Source of the DNA: Phaseolus vulgaris
Lineage: Eukaryota; Streptophyta; Magnoliopsida; Fabales; Fabaceae
Direction: 5' to 3'
Assembly: GCF_000499845.2 (NCBI RefSeq)
Contig: NC_023758.2
Coordinates: forward strand, 34,384,608-34,448,607
DNA length: 64,000 nt
Below are positions 1 to 10,810 of this stretch, piece by piece. Position 1 is the stretch's first letter. Each line of letters starts with the position of its first letter. The notes under the pieces were generated by a model, which was not told where the DNA came from, searched no databases, and worked only from the letters and a program-made list of their open reading frames with translations. The position numbers and the translations under genes were made by a program.

Positions 1-487
1 GATTTTTTTTCCTTATTTAAAAATTTAATCCAAACAAGCATTAAATAATTAATAGAAATATTTTAAGTTGATTGCATTCAAGATGGCAGTAGAATGGATT
101 GATAGTAATTCTAATTAGAAAGTTTTCATTTTATTCTTTTGCCAGCATCCACGGTTAGCATTGTCCTAGCTAAAAGTAATTTTATGATTTTGATTGCTTG
201 GTATTCTCTCTCTTCCATTTTAATTGAGTTTTTTTTAGCGTTGTTGTTGCTTGCATGTTGTTTTTAGAGATAATATTAATTACTCTTTTATTAGTTATAT
301 CCTTGTTTTTTTACCTAACTTTTTTTATATACGTATTTATTGTAATGTAAGAATGAAAATTAAAAAAAAAAGAATTATCAGCATAAAAGTGAGATAAAAA
401 AAAAAAAGTTAGAAGTGTGTTGTATTTACAAAAGTGTAGTTGTTTTTGTTTTTATTTAGAAAAGTGAAGTGTTGGGTATTTGAGCAG
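1..487. other. Upstream or intronic sequence of ndhL, no exon seen
   Basis: AT-rich sequence before the first recognisable ndhL exon. I found no ATG-led transit-peptide exon in it that would splice in phase to position 488. It is either intron 1 or the exon is too divergent to recognise. Long A and T runs lie near 357-410. Confidence 0.5.
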
Positions 488-632
488 GTGGAGGAACCAG
501 TATTAGCAGTGACAGGAGAGAATAACCGGCCAGAACTAAGCTGGGTTTTGACACAATTGGGGATTGTTTTGTTTGTTTATTTCCTTGTGGTGCCAGTAAG
601 TTCTTTTCTTTCAAAACTTTTTAAGTTTGTCC

Positions 633-677
<45 letters not shown>

Positions 678-1091
678 AACAAGAGCATCCAAACTGAGTT
701 TTAATATGTAAGTGTGCATAATTGCGTGAATTGCAGCCAGCAATCATGTTATGGCTTTGGAAAAGATGGTACAGAAGAGGGTTGCTGGAGATGTATTTCC
801 AATTCATGTTTGTCTTCATTTTCTTCCCAGGGTGAGCAATTCTTTCTCTAAAACCAAACTCTGCTTCTCTTTTGAAATTGTTTGTTGTAACAATTGGCAG
901 CACATTTCAAAAAGCACATCCGTGTAAAATCTTGCAGGGTTATTCTTTGGGCACCATTTTTGAACTTCAGGAAATTCCCACGGGACCCTTCCATGCAGTA
1001 CCCTTGGTCTGTACCTGAAGATCCTTCAAAAATTAGAAGTTCATATTCAAAGTACCCATATGCCGAACCTGAAGATTATGATAATCTATAA
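488..1091 (+). CDS. ndhL: NAD(P)H-quinone oxidoreductase subunit L, chloroplastic (partial, 3' exons)
   Basis: Nuclear-encoded membrane subunit of the chloroplast NDH complex (CRR23/NdhL), which serves cyclic electron flow around photosystem I. Three exons join in phase: 488-595, 737-831 and 938-1091, with donors gtaagt and gtgagc and acceptors gcag. The mature protein starts with the EEPVLAVTGEN region and LSWVLTQLGIVLFVYFLVVP (first membrane span). Exon 2 encodes the positive WKRWYRRGLLEMYFQF stretch and the second hydrophobic span. Exon 3 encodes the family block APFLNFRKFPRDPS and the acidic end SKYPYAEPEDYDNL. The transit-peptide exon is not found and probably lies beyond the left edge. 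An AT microsatellite at about 637-675 sits in the first intron. Family assignment rests on the conserved C-terminal block; the exon 1 boundary at 488 is inferred from a cag acceptor in frame. Confidence 0.88.
637..675. repeat. (AT)n microsatellite in ndhL intron
   Basis: About 39 bp of alternating A and T between two ndhL exons; likely polymorphic. Confidence 0.9.
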
Positions 1092-1891
1092 AACTAGACT
1101 AAAACACAACTAAACAGTTCTTCTATCGTAATTCTAAAAGTTTAGTTGTCCAAAACTACTTTGTTGTGAATGTAGCATAATACCTATTTTTCTGCTTCTT
1201 TATTACAACATGAATATTGAATGGGATTCGGTTGCAACATATAAAATTGACCTTGATGTAATGTCAAGCGATTCAAATTAATATGCGACGTGCCGAGGTG
1301 GAAATTAATGTAATCCTTTCAACACATTCTGCAGAATCAAGGCAGTGCACTTGATTTACTAAGTTACGCTATCGAACTGAGTGGTTCAACAATTATAAAT
1401 CACTGAATCGACCATTTGATATCTCTTTAATTTGGTCGATTAAAGGAAAACAAAACATCGATAAAAAAGGAAAAAGCAACTGAAAAGGACAAAAGCGTGA
1501 GCCCATGATAACAGAGCAAAAGGTAGAGTAAAGATTTCGCAATGCAACACCAAAATTCCTGATACAACTAAATTAACTTCAGGATACAGCTGTAGTTACC
1601 TCATTGGCATTTTGCCAGCGTACTTAATATGGAGGCATAAGATAACTAAAATTAAGACTCAACAGACACAAGAACAAATAAATTATAAAATAGTCTAACT
1701 AAAGTAAACCCCAAACCATTGTTGACCTCAACTATTCTCTGATACCTGAACAGGATTTGAACTAAGTGTACAATCTCCGCATTAAGCACTTTATTATGAG
1801 GCTGCCCATTGTGAATGAGTAGGGTTGAAAAGAAATTGTTGTTTGGAGCAACCAACTGCTAGTAATGCGGAATATTCTCAAGTACTCAGTA
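1092..1891. other. Convergent 3' flanks of ndhL and the TMEM214-like gene
   Basis: The two neighbouring genes point toward each other here. The stretch should hold both 3' UTRs and polyadenylation signals. I see no further gene; the short reading frame at 1652-1855 on the minus strand lacks any family similarity I recognise. Confidence 0.6.
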
Positions 1892-4238
1892 CTAAACGTT
1901 GAAAACTTCGGAGAGCTTCTTAAAATTCAAAGATTCCATACCGGGGGACAATAGAACGGCAGCACCCACAGCCAAAGCAAGAACTGTTAAGGTTAAACAA
2001 GATGTGCATCCATGGCTTCGTGAAACTCTTCCTAAGATTATCTTGCAATATTTATCGGCCTCCTTGAAGTGTGCGTGACGTGCAGCATCAGTTTCGGTAG
2101 TCAATACTTTCTCATTCTGCGCCCAAAAATAGTTACATCAATACATACCATGTCCGAACATTCTGCTACTTCAGTACAATAAAAACACATTTCAACCAGC
2201 CCATGTCACAGTGTTGGAAAGCAATCCCAGACACAATAAACTGAAAATATAGATCTTGACTTAGAAACTACCTTTTGCTTAAAATTCTTCAAGGTATCCC
2301 TCAGTGGCTCATGAGGAGACAATTTTGCTGATTGCTCCTTCCAATCATCGGAAAGCTTCTTCAGAGCTGAAACACTTGCTTCAATGTTGTCATGATAAAC
2401 TTTTTCCTGTCCATATACAATAAGGAATAAGATCAAAGATGTAAATCTAGTATCATGGTTGGTTAGATAATAAGCTCAATGGGATGGCTTCTGTTAGTCT
2501 AGGGTGAGGGAGTAATTGTTTGTTAGTAACAATTTCATCAAGATTTGGAAAAGGTTGGCGGCAATAAACAGAGTGGCAGAAATAATTAGGGGCATTGGGT
2601 TTAGTTAGAGATTAACACTCTCAGTCTTTCTCTAATATCAGAACACTACCTATCAGATTGCCATATATAGTAAAAAAGATCGGAAAGAAATTGTTTCTTA
2701 TAATAAGTTGTCTTGCTCTATCCAAAAAAACATCAAAAGCTTGCCTAAACTCAAAAAGAGAAAGCTTCGAGACAAAAATACTCACCCATTGCTTGTAGCA
2801 TTCCGTATTTTGACTCAAACACCAAATAACAATACCAGCTGCTTCTTTTGATAAATCAGGATTGTCTGAAAAATACAGCATGTTTTAGAATACTCTCAAC
2901 ATTTATTTCATCAAAAAAAAAAATAGGCACAAATAAAATAATAAAATCAGGTTTGCCTACTTTCTCCAGCTGCTTTGAAAGCAAAATTGAATATCTGCGG
3001 CGAAACTTGTTTCATTGCTTTACTTCCAGTAGAACCTCCAAGAGCCACCTCTTTCAGAATGGCATATACGGCCTCAAATCGTTCAGTAGCCTATATATAA
3101 AAGCAGCAGCATATTGACATTTTTTGAAGATTTGGAGCTATGATACAGTCAAATATAAACATATAAAGCCAGATGAACATATCTACCTTTACTCTAGTTG
3201 AGGATGGAGGGAAGGTAACCCGGAGCAAAATTTCAAATGCAGAAGGAGGAATTAATCGTTCCCCTTTTCTCACAGCACTGTTTACTAAAACAGGTCGGGC
3301 TTTTGGGGTAGACAAAATTCTGCCGTCAAATAAAAAAAACACAATGGTGATGACAATAGCAATGATGAATTAGGGATATATATAAAAAAAAGGGTAACTG
3401 TTTCCATACTTTTCCACCAGCTGCAAAACCAAATCCCTGGATTGAGGGTTACCACTTTTGCCAATCACTATGGGTAGGAGATTTCGTGCCCAAGCATACA
3501 AACCTACCGAGAGATCTCCAACAGAGGCCTACACAGAAATATTAACCATAAATAAAATGAAGGGAAAATGAGATGCTACATTTCTCCTTTAAAAGTCAAA
3601 CAACTCAATTTTTAGGGGATTTCTATTAAGTTATTGTTATTTTGGCATCTATCCCTCACCTGAGCTATCATCCATACAATCACTGGAAGCTTATCTTGCC
3701 CTTGATACTTTGTATTCTCCCTCAATGTGGGCAACACAGTTATAAGAGCATCAGGCTTCCGGCGCAATACCATTGCTAAAACAACAAACATGGCAACCTG
3801 CAGGTAATGTGAACTTAATGTCTGTTTACAAGTGAAAAGAAGAGCTAAAAGAATAGTATATATGTCTTTCAAAACCCAAAACCCTAAATCATGTAAAGCT
3901 TGATGTGATTTAGAAAACAAAGTTACAAAAACTTGTCAAGACAATTGTTTTACCATAAAAATTTCACAAAACCAAGACAATAAAACAGAAGATACAGAAA
4001 CTACAATGAACAAAAGAACTGTCTAAGTCAAACATAACCTAAAGGATATTCAAATGGAAGCAATTGTTTCATTTGTAGGTGCATTTAATTCTAGAGAAAA
4101 AAAACAGAAGTATTGAATAATGAAGCAAAACAAACTGCCTAATTAACACAAACAAAAAATGGCAATCTAAGAGCATGGGTATTTGACCTCCTACTTCACT
4201 GAATGCCCAATCCCCAAAAGGGAAAAAAGAAAAATTAA

Positions 4239-4270
<32 letters not shown>

Positions 4271-7205
4271 GCCTGTGTGTGTATTCTGATGTTTGTCAGC
4301 TATATATGTCTCAAGAGCACCTATTTGTGTTATCTGTCTTGACATTGACTATTCCTTCACTTGATAGAAATTGGAAACATAAATAGAACTAACTAAATAT
4401 ATAATTTAGCAACATTGTCGCTCCTGCAGTGTTTAATGCAATCCAGTCATTTGAACATTTAAAAGCAGAGATTATCATATCAAAGCTAACAACTTCTTAC
4501 AAATAAATAAATTAATATAGATAAATCAAATTGCACTAAGGCATATCCATAGAATTTCAAACCAACCATGCATCCATTTTGCATTTGGTTTAAAGAGAAT
4601 ATTTGGATTTATACAGGACCATGTGTTGGCTAATTAATCATGCTTTAGGACAAGATTTTCAATTACCCTCTTAACTGTTTGAGCAAATAGTTATCAGAAA
4701 GCCCCCTTTATAGAGTTGCAGAAAGCTAACCAATCACCCCTAATACATCTGGTTATAAGAGAATATTCCAACAAAAAATAGGAAGATGTCCTTTATTAAT
4801 TAATTATGCTTTGGGACAAAATTGTTCAATTGACCTCTTACCTGTTCAGCACATGGGTTATTCCAGAAACTCCCCTTAATAGACAGCTATTCTGTACTGA
4901 AATTTCTCTTTTAGCTTAGTTTTGTTTCAACAAACACAGGCGACTTCCATTATCCAAATTTCAAAAGAAGAATAAAAACCACTAGTTCTAGACACAAACA
5001 AGTATTCAGTGTAATTACCTGAGATTTTGAAGAAACTTGCTGCACAGCTTTCTTGGAACCCTTGGGCACAGTTTGCTGGCTACCCAAGTCAGCAAGAATG
5101 CTATCTAAAGACCAAAGCAGAAAGGAACTAAGTGCCTCAGGAGAACGTTGGTTAATCCAATCAATCGATGTTTTATATACAGCATCAGATATGTGAGAAA
5201 GTGGCGTCTGGAAAAAAGGAAATTCATCAATACACTTCATAGGAAAAATATCAGAAAGTAGAACCAAGACACTGAAAAACACTAAAAGATAGAATATGTA
5301 CAATAAATATAAAATATTCTTCAAACATCAATACCCCATAAAACGACAAGGACAAGACACAGTACTATGATTCTGTAACTGATGAATGAATGCGTTTTAA
5401 TATGATTCTCGAGGTCATAAATCACCAATAACAAGACACAGTACTATATATAAAAAGTCAAAAGACTTAGGAAAAGTCTTAACTAACAATATATGGAACA
5501 ATATCAGAACAGAATTAGTGTGTAAAGTTTACAGATGAAAGTGACTTCCATTGGATACAAATGATATATGAAATGTTGCTTCCTAGTGTTGTGCTTGGTA
5601 AAGTGTGAATTCCCATTTGCATTGATCTAAATGGGTTTCCAGACACACACTAAGAAGGAGACCTCAATAAATTTCACTACACCAAAGACACTTAATGATT
5701 CATATATATGAAGAGATAAATGATATCATAACAAACAATGTCATAAGTTAAAACAAATAGTTTCAAGTAGCAATAGCAAAGAAAGAAAGAAGCCATATAA
5801 GTAAAATGTGCATGAAGAACAGAGCACTCTAAACTGTAAAGCAATCACACACATTGAGAAGTTACACAAAAGTTCAACCCACAAAACCAATTGGAGCCAT
5901 CTTTTTTGGAGGAATAATCAGGGCTTTTGCTATTGAAAATTGCAGATAAAACACATACAAAAACGGTTATATCGCATGACAACTAAATTAAAAAACTGCA
6001 GAAGTATTACTGACTCAGTTTGTTTCACCGTATCGTTTCCTCACAGGATTTTACTACATATTTATTTTGAAAAGAAAGCAACGTCCTTTTAACATCGGAT
6101 CTTATTGCTACAGTCGTTTCTTATTCAGCAGTATAGTCTGCGCCTACTGTCGTATGTATATCTCTGTAAATAGTTCAATGTTCATGTAGACACTGCTTGA
6201 ATAAGACCGATGATAACAAATAGTCCGTACCTTTTACAAATTTACAGAACCAGCCCAATATGTTGCCACAAATCCTGGGTGCTATCATAATTTCACACAC
6301 AAATTTCAAAGTCCACATGCATGCCACATTCAACAATAATCTAAACACTTCAGAATCATTAAGCTAACAAATTGAAACTCTTTATATAATATTTAAAAAG
6401 AAGAAAACAATAAGCAAACAAGGAACTCAATACTCACATCAGTGATCTTAGCCACAGTTGACTCCCTGAACAATTTCACCCAGGGAAACTGAGATGCGGT
6501 CACGGCAGAAAAAGCACGTCCAAAATAATCAGCGAACCGCATCATCAATATGTCCTGTTGTTTCTCGAAGGATGCCTAATGTGAAAACAAACAAAAAGAC
6601 ACAAATTTAAATCAAACTAAACGAATCCAAACGCATTGTCTTCTTGATCCAACAGATCAAACCAAAAAAACAAAACCTAAAAATGCGCGATTCAATGGAC
6701 AATACCCTACCGATATATCAACGAGGAAAGCGCCCAGATCAGCAGCGTCGATCTTCGCCGCCGCCTCTGCCACCGTCACCTTAGGCTTCTTCGGCTTCTT
6801 CTGCTTCACCTTTTTCTCCTCCGCCTTCCCGTTCTCCGCGTAATGCTCCACATTCTCGTCGTCTTCGTCATCTTCGTCATATTTTTGCCGTTGCTTTGAT
6901 CTGACCGGCGCGAAATCGTCGTCGTATGCGGCATCGGCCGCCTTCTGCGCCTCCAAAATTTTCCGGCGCCGATCCTCAGATTGCAGCTCCAGGGACCGGA
7001 AAACGCCATCGGAGCCAGACAAAGTCCCGTTTGGAACGAGCTTGTTGGAATTAGCTCGAGAATCGGAGGCGTTAACGCTATTGTTGGTCTTCTTCTTCTG
7101 TTTCTTAGCGTAGGTCACCTTCTGCCAACCGTGGTCGGAGCCATGAGACACACCGTTAGATTCGGCGTGCGCGGATTCCGAGGCTGCTGCATGCTTTTCC
7201 TCCAT
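1892..7205 (-). CDS. TMEM214-like transmembrane protein (plant DUF2359 family)
   Basis: Ten exons join in phase on the minus strand: 6711-7205, 6438-6575, 5019-5207, 3660-3797, 3410-3528, 3187-3319, 2961-3090, 2786-2865, 2272-2406 and 1892-2116. This gives 593 residues, close to the usual plant length. The N-terminus is hydrophilic: WQKVTYAKKQKKK near residue 28, then acidic and lysine-rich blocks up to residue 160. The middle is the helical family core (e.g. PLSHISDAVYKTSIDWINQ, VAMFVVLAMVLRRKPDALIT). A single strong membrane segment, LTLTVLALAVGAAVLL, lies near the C-terminus, so a tail-anchored ER-type topology is likely. Animal TMEM214 is an ER protein linked to stress-induced caspase recruitment; the plant role is unknown to me. 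Start chosen at the first ATG of a long exon with the family N-terminus. Exon 1 is notably more GC-rich than its flanks. Every junction has GT-AG and correct phase. Confidence 0.9.
4244..4270. repeat. (TA)n microsatellite in TMEM214-like intron
   Basis: About 27 bp of alternating T and A followed by a short GT-rich tract, inside the 1.2-kb intron between exons 3 and 4 of the minus-strand gene. Confidence 0.9.
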
Positions 7206-8604
7206 TGGCGTGGTTGAAACCGTGATTTTCTGTTGTCTCTATCGCAGGGAAAATGCGAAGGGGAAACCAGAGAAAGAGATGGAAAGGAAGAGAAAGTGAA
7301 AGGAAAATGGTAGAAGGAGCAGAAGAAGAAAAATTTCCAAAACACAATTTTTATTTTTCTCAAACTGTTGACTTCCGGTAATTGACCTCGCTCTCGCCCT
7401 CGAATAACGGAAATGCCATGGGGTAGTTGTGTCCAAAGGGGCACGTGTTTCGTCAAATAGGCTATTAACACGTGTAATACTTCAATGTGCATTGGTACAT
7501 AGGAAGGTAATCATTAAATATAATCTTATCTCAAATTTTATTTTTAAATGCAATATTAAATATATTTTATTATATGTTTCCCCTCTTCTTCTTTTTCTGT
7601 GTAAAAGTATTTATTAAAATCTTAGTATATAACCCTAAACCCTACAAGTTATAAAATATTAAAATTATATGTAGAATATAACAAATTATTGTTGTTCTTA
7701 TTTTCCTAATTTTATATAATTTAAAATAATATAAAATAATTGGTTCAAAATATACTTTTAAGTTAGATAAGATACTGATATTAGTTCTTAGTGTAAAATC
7801 TTTTTAGTCTCTCAAAATTAAAAAAATAAATTAATAAAACGAAACTATTTCACATCCAAACACTTATATTTTTTTGTGTTGTTAAACTACTTGTTAGTCA
7901 ATAAATTATAATTTTAAAATAAAAGAATTTCAACCTAGCAAAATATTTCTCCTAAAATAACGATTAAAGATAATTAAAATTTCAAGTATTTACTATATTT
8001 ATTTTTTAAATATGTAAGATTTTTTTAAAAAGACTGAATGAGTTAAATCATGTAACTTTGGGTGAATAAAATCTGGTCCATAAGGATAAAAATTGTCAGG
8101 TTTGGAACTAATTTTTGTTTCCAAGGACTGGAAGTTAAGAAAAACAAGGAAGAGTTCAAAAAGTCAAAACTTAAACAAACAAAAAACAAAACAATTTTTT
8201 TAATTTTATCCATAAACATGAGAAGAAAGTTATAAAAACCATATTATTATAAAAAAAACAACTATATTGTTTTTCAATTTTATTCTTTATAATATTAAAT
8301 TGTGATAAATTTAACAATTATTTATTTTAAACTAAAATTTTAAATATTAAATTTTTAGAAAAAATTGAATTTAAAAACAAATAAAAAAAATCATTTTCTT
8401 ACAATTTTACTCTATAAATAATTATTTTTTTAAAAAAATTCAAATAATTCTTCCCAATAAAAAAACCACCTACACAATAATAAAATTACAAACAACAAAA
8501 TTAAAAAAAATTATTTATTTTTATAATAATTGATAATAAATTTTTTTCTTAATTTAATAATATATTTTTCTTTTGATAGTTATTATAATAATAATATTTT
8601 TGTC
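7206..8604. other. 5' flank of TMEM214-like gene, AT-rich
   Basis: The first ~200 bp next to the gene start are purine/pyrimidine-skewed (5' UTR and promoter side). The rest is very AT-rich with homopolymer runs. Overlapping short frames here are not supported as genes. Confidence 0.5.
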
Positions 8605-8622
8605 AAAAGAAAAAAATGTAAT
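8605..8622. repeat. Left candidate target-site duplication of LINE
   Basis: An 18-bp word, aaaagaaaaaaatgtaat, is repeated exactly at 15068-15085. This is the expected pattern for a LINE insertion, but the word is A-rich and the right copy merges with the poly-A tail, so chance cannot be excluded. Confidence 0.55.
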
Positions 8623-9199
8623 AATTAGCTACCAATTATTTAAGATAATACATCGCAAAAGAGAAACACAAAGTAGAATATTAAAAAAAAAAAAAATCGG
8701 GAACGAGATTGGAGAGAGAGTATCGCCAACTGTTCTTCTTCTGCCTCGTTAATCTTTTGCAGAAGCAGTTAGGAAATTTCACCGATTTCTGGTGTCGATG
8801 ATGCATTAACAGTGGGTATTCTTGCTGCGATTGCTTGTGGGGATCAATTTCTGAACACAGGAACGTAAATTTACGAAACCCAAAACCTAAATTGAAGATT
8901 TGGGGGTTTTAGGGTTTCCTGGAGGCAGCGGAACTGGAGGTGCAGCGGTGCTACAGTGGGAGACACGGTGGCTCGCTGGTGGTGCGAGAGCTGTAGAAGA
9001 CGACGTAGTGCGGGTCCTGTGCAGTAGAGGCGTTTGCGCGACGACGTCGACGGAGTGCGGTGGTTGTTGGGCTGGTGCGAGGCGTCCGGTGCGGCCGACG
9101 GCGGTGACTGCAGAGGTGGTGGCTCGCGCGACAGCGAAGGCGGTCGCTATTCCGTGTGTCTTGCGGAAGTTCTTGGCGGCAACTTGTTAGCCTTTTAAA

Positions 9200-10810
9200 A
9201 TGGCGGAGGGCTCTGCGGGTTTCCTCATTCCATGGACTTGTTTGATGGATCGAAAAGTATGTCCTGATAATAAAGTATATTCTATGTCCGGTCAAAGGAA
9301 GACTTTTGCTCAGGCTTTGGGAAATACATGTGACATTCCTTTGTCCCAGCTCCCTACCCCTTGTATTAAGGGTGACATGATTGCTGTCCGGATTGATGAG
9401 GCAGATTACTTGGCTGGTCTTGAGGATTGCAAAACCCATCTTCATGGTCGGGTTATTCTATCTAAGGGGGATAAACCTCTCACACACTTGGATTTAACTA
9501 AAAAGTTGCAGCTGGTGTGGAAAACTCTTGGACCATGGAAAGCAATTCCTCTTGGAAAGGGTTTCTATGAGTTTGAGTTCGCTTCTATAGAGGACATGCG
9601 ATGGGCTCTCGGGATGGGTTCCCTGAAGTTATCTCCTGGTTTATTGAGACTGTTTGCCTGGACAAAAGACTTTGTCCCAGCTACCATGAGGAGTACCAAA
9701 GCTCAGACCTGGGTTAGAATTTACCATTTGCCTTTGTCTTTGGATGAGCATACTATGAGAAAGAATAGGGGTATGTTTGCTAGAGTGCTGGTGGATATTG
9801 ATATGTTGTCCCCTCTTCCTGATCATCTCTTGGTTGAACGTCCAAACTTTGCTTTTGTAGCTGGTGTGGAATATGAATGGCTCCCTCCATTTTGCTCTCA
9901 TTGTAAGATGATTGGGCACGAGCTTGCTCAATGTCGAGTGATCCATGACCAGGGTCGTGTTCCTGGGCCTCAACATAAACCTTCTCAGAAGACACCTTCT
10001 GATGAACAGGAACAAGGGAGGACCACGATTCCAAACCAACGTAAAGAATATCGGCAAAAAGATCTGCAGACGAAGCTCTTAGAAGGTCCCATTGTTAATT
10101 TGAAAGTTGATGCTACTGGTGGGGTTAATGTAGGGTCACCCTTGGGTCACCTTGCTGATAAAACAAATGGACGGGAGGATGATTTTGCAGATATGCCTCC
10201 TCTTGAGGATGCTTCAGATCATGATAGGTCCTCACCCAAGCAGGGGTTGTCCACTCCCACTTTGGACTCACTTGCTGTTATGCAAGCTAAGGACTCAGAG
10301 TCACATTCAACGACTCTTATTGATGGTCATCATGTGGAGGCCTCTGCTCCTGTGATTGTACCATCTCCGTTGCGTACTACCTCTCCTCGGAAGGCTAAAT
10401 CACATGCAGATACTAATCCTAATGTGGAGGTCTCTGCTATTGTGACTGTACCATCTCAGTCGCCTCATACCTCCCCTCAGAAGGCTAAATATATTGGGGA
10501 TGTTAAAGCAATATCGTTGGTCCTTCAAAATCACTTTTCCTCTCTTGATGCTTTGGAAACTACAGATGTGGGAGGTGATTCTCATATGGGAGCTTCAACT
10601 ATTCCGCCTACCACTGTTGGAATTAATTCTGATCATATTGAAAATCAGGTTGTTTCAAAATTTTGGGCTGACTCTAATGACATGGAGGATGTTGACAGTG
10701 ATAATGGGGAGGAAACAGTTCGCACTAAAAGAATTCCAGGGAGACCACCTAAGGGGACTGGTAAATCCAGGAAAATTGCTAAGGCAGTTCTCTCTACAAC
10801 GTCGCAATGA
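9200..10810 (+). CDS. LINE ORF1 (gag-like, DUF4283 plus zinc knuckle)
   Basis: An intact 536-residue frame starting MAEGSAGFLIPWTCLMD. Residues ~50-215 match the DUF4283 layout of plant L1 ORF1 proteins (SQLPTPCIKGDM, WALGMGSLKLSPGLLRLF, KAQTWVRIYHLP, LVEYPW-like VEYEWLPPF). A CX2CX4HX4C zinc knuckle follows at C232, C235, H240, C245. The C-terminal half is low-complexity, Ser/Thr/Asp-rich, and ends in a basic GRPPKGTGKSRK segment. The protein is expected to bind LINE RNA and form the ribonucleoprotein. The stop codon overlaps the ORF2 ATG as ATGA. Confidence 0.88.
   Translation: MAEGSAGFLIPWTCLMDRKVCPDNKVYSMSGQRKTFAQALGNTCDIPLSQLPTPCIKGDMIAVRIDEADYLAGLEDCKTHLHGRVILSKGDKPLTHLDLTKKLQLVWKTLGPWKAIPLGKGFYEFEFASIEDMRWALGMGSLKLSPGLLRLFAWTKDFVPATMRSTKAQTWVRIYHLPLSLDEHTMRKNRGMFARVLVDIDMLSPLPDHLLVERPNFAFVAGVEYEWLPPFCSHCKMIGHELAQCRVIHDQGRVPGPQHKPSQKTPSDEQEQGRTTIPNQRKEYRQKDLQTKLLEGPIVNLKVDATGGVNVGSPLGHLADKTNGREDDFADMPPLEDASDHDRSSPKQGLSTPTLDSLAVMQAKDSESHSTTLIDGHHVEASAPVIVPSPLRTTSPRKAKSHADTNPNVEVSAIVTVPSQSPHTSPQKAKYIGDVKAISLVLQNHFSSLDALETTDVGGDSHMGASTIPPTTVGINSDHIENQVVSKFWADSNDMEDVDSDNGEETVRTKRIPGRPPKGTGKSRKIAKAVLSTTSQ

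Noticed and set aside
8900..9190. Frame upstream of LINE ORF1
   Set aside because: It begins with a non-ATG codon in the GC-rich LINE 5' UTR and has no similarity to a known LINE protein.
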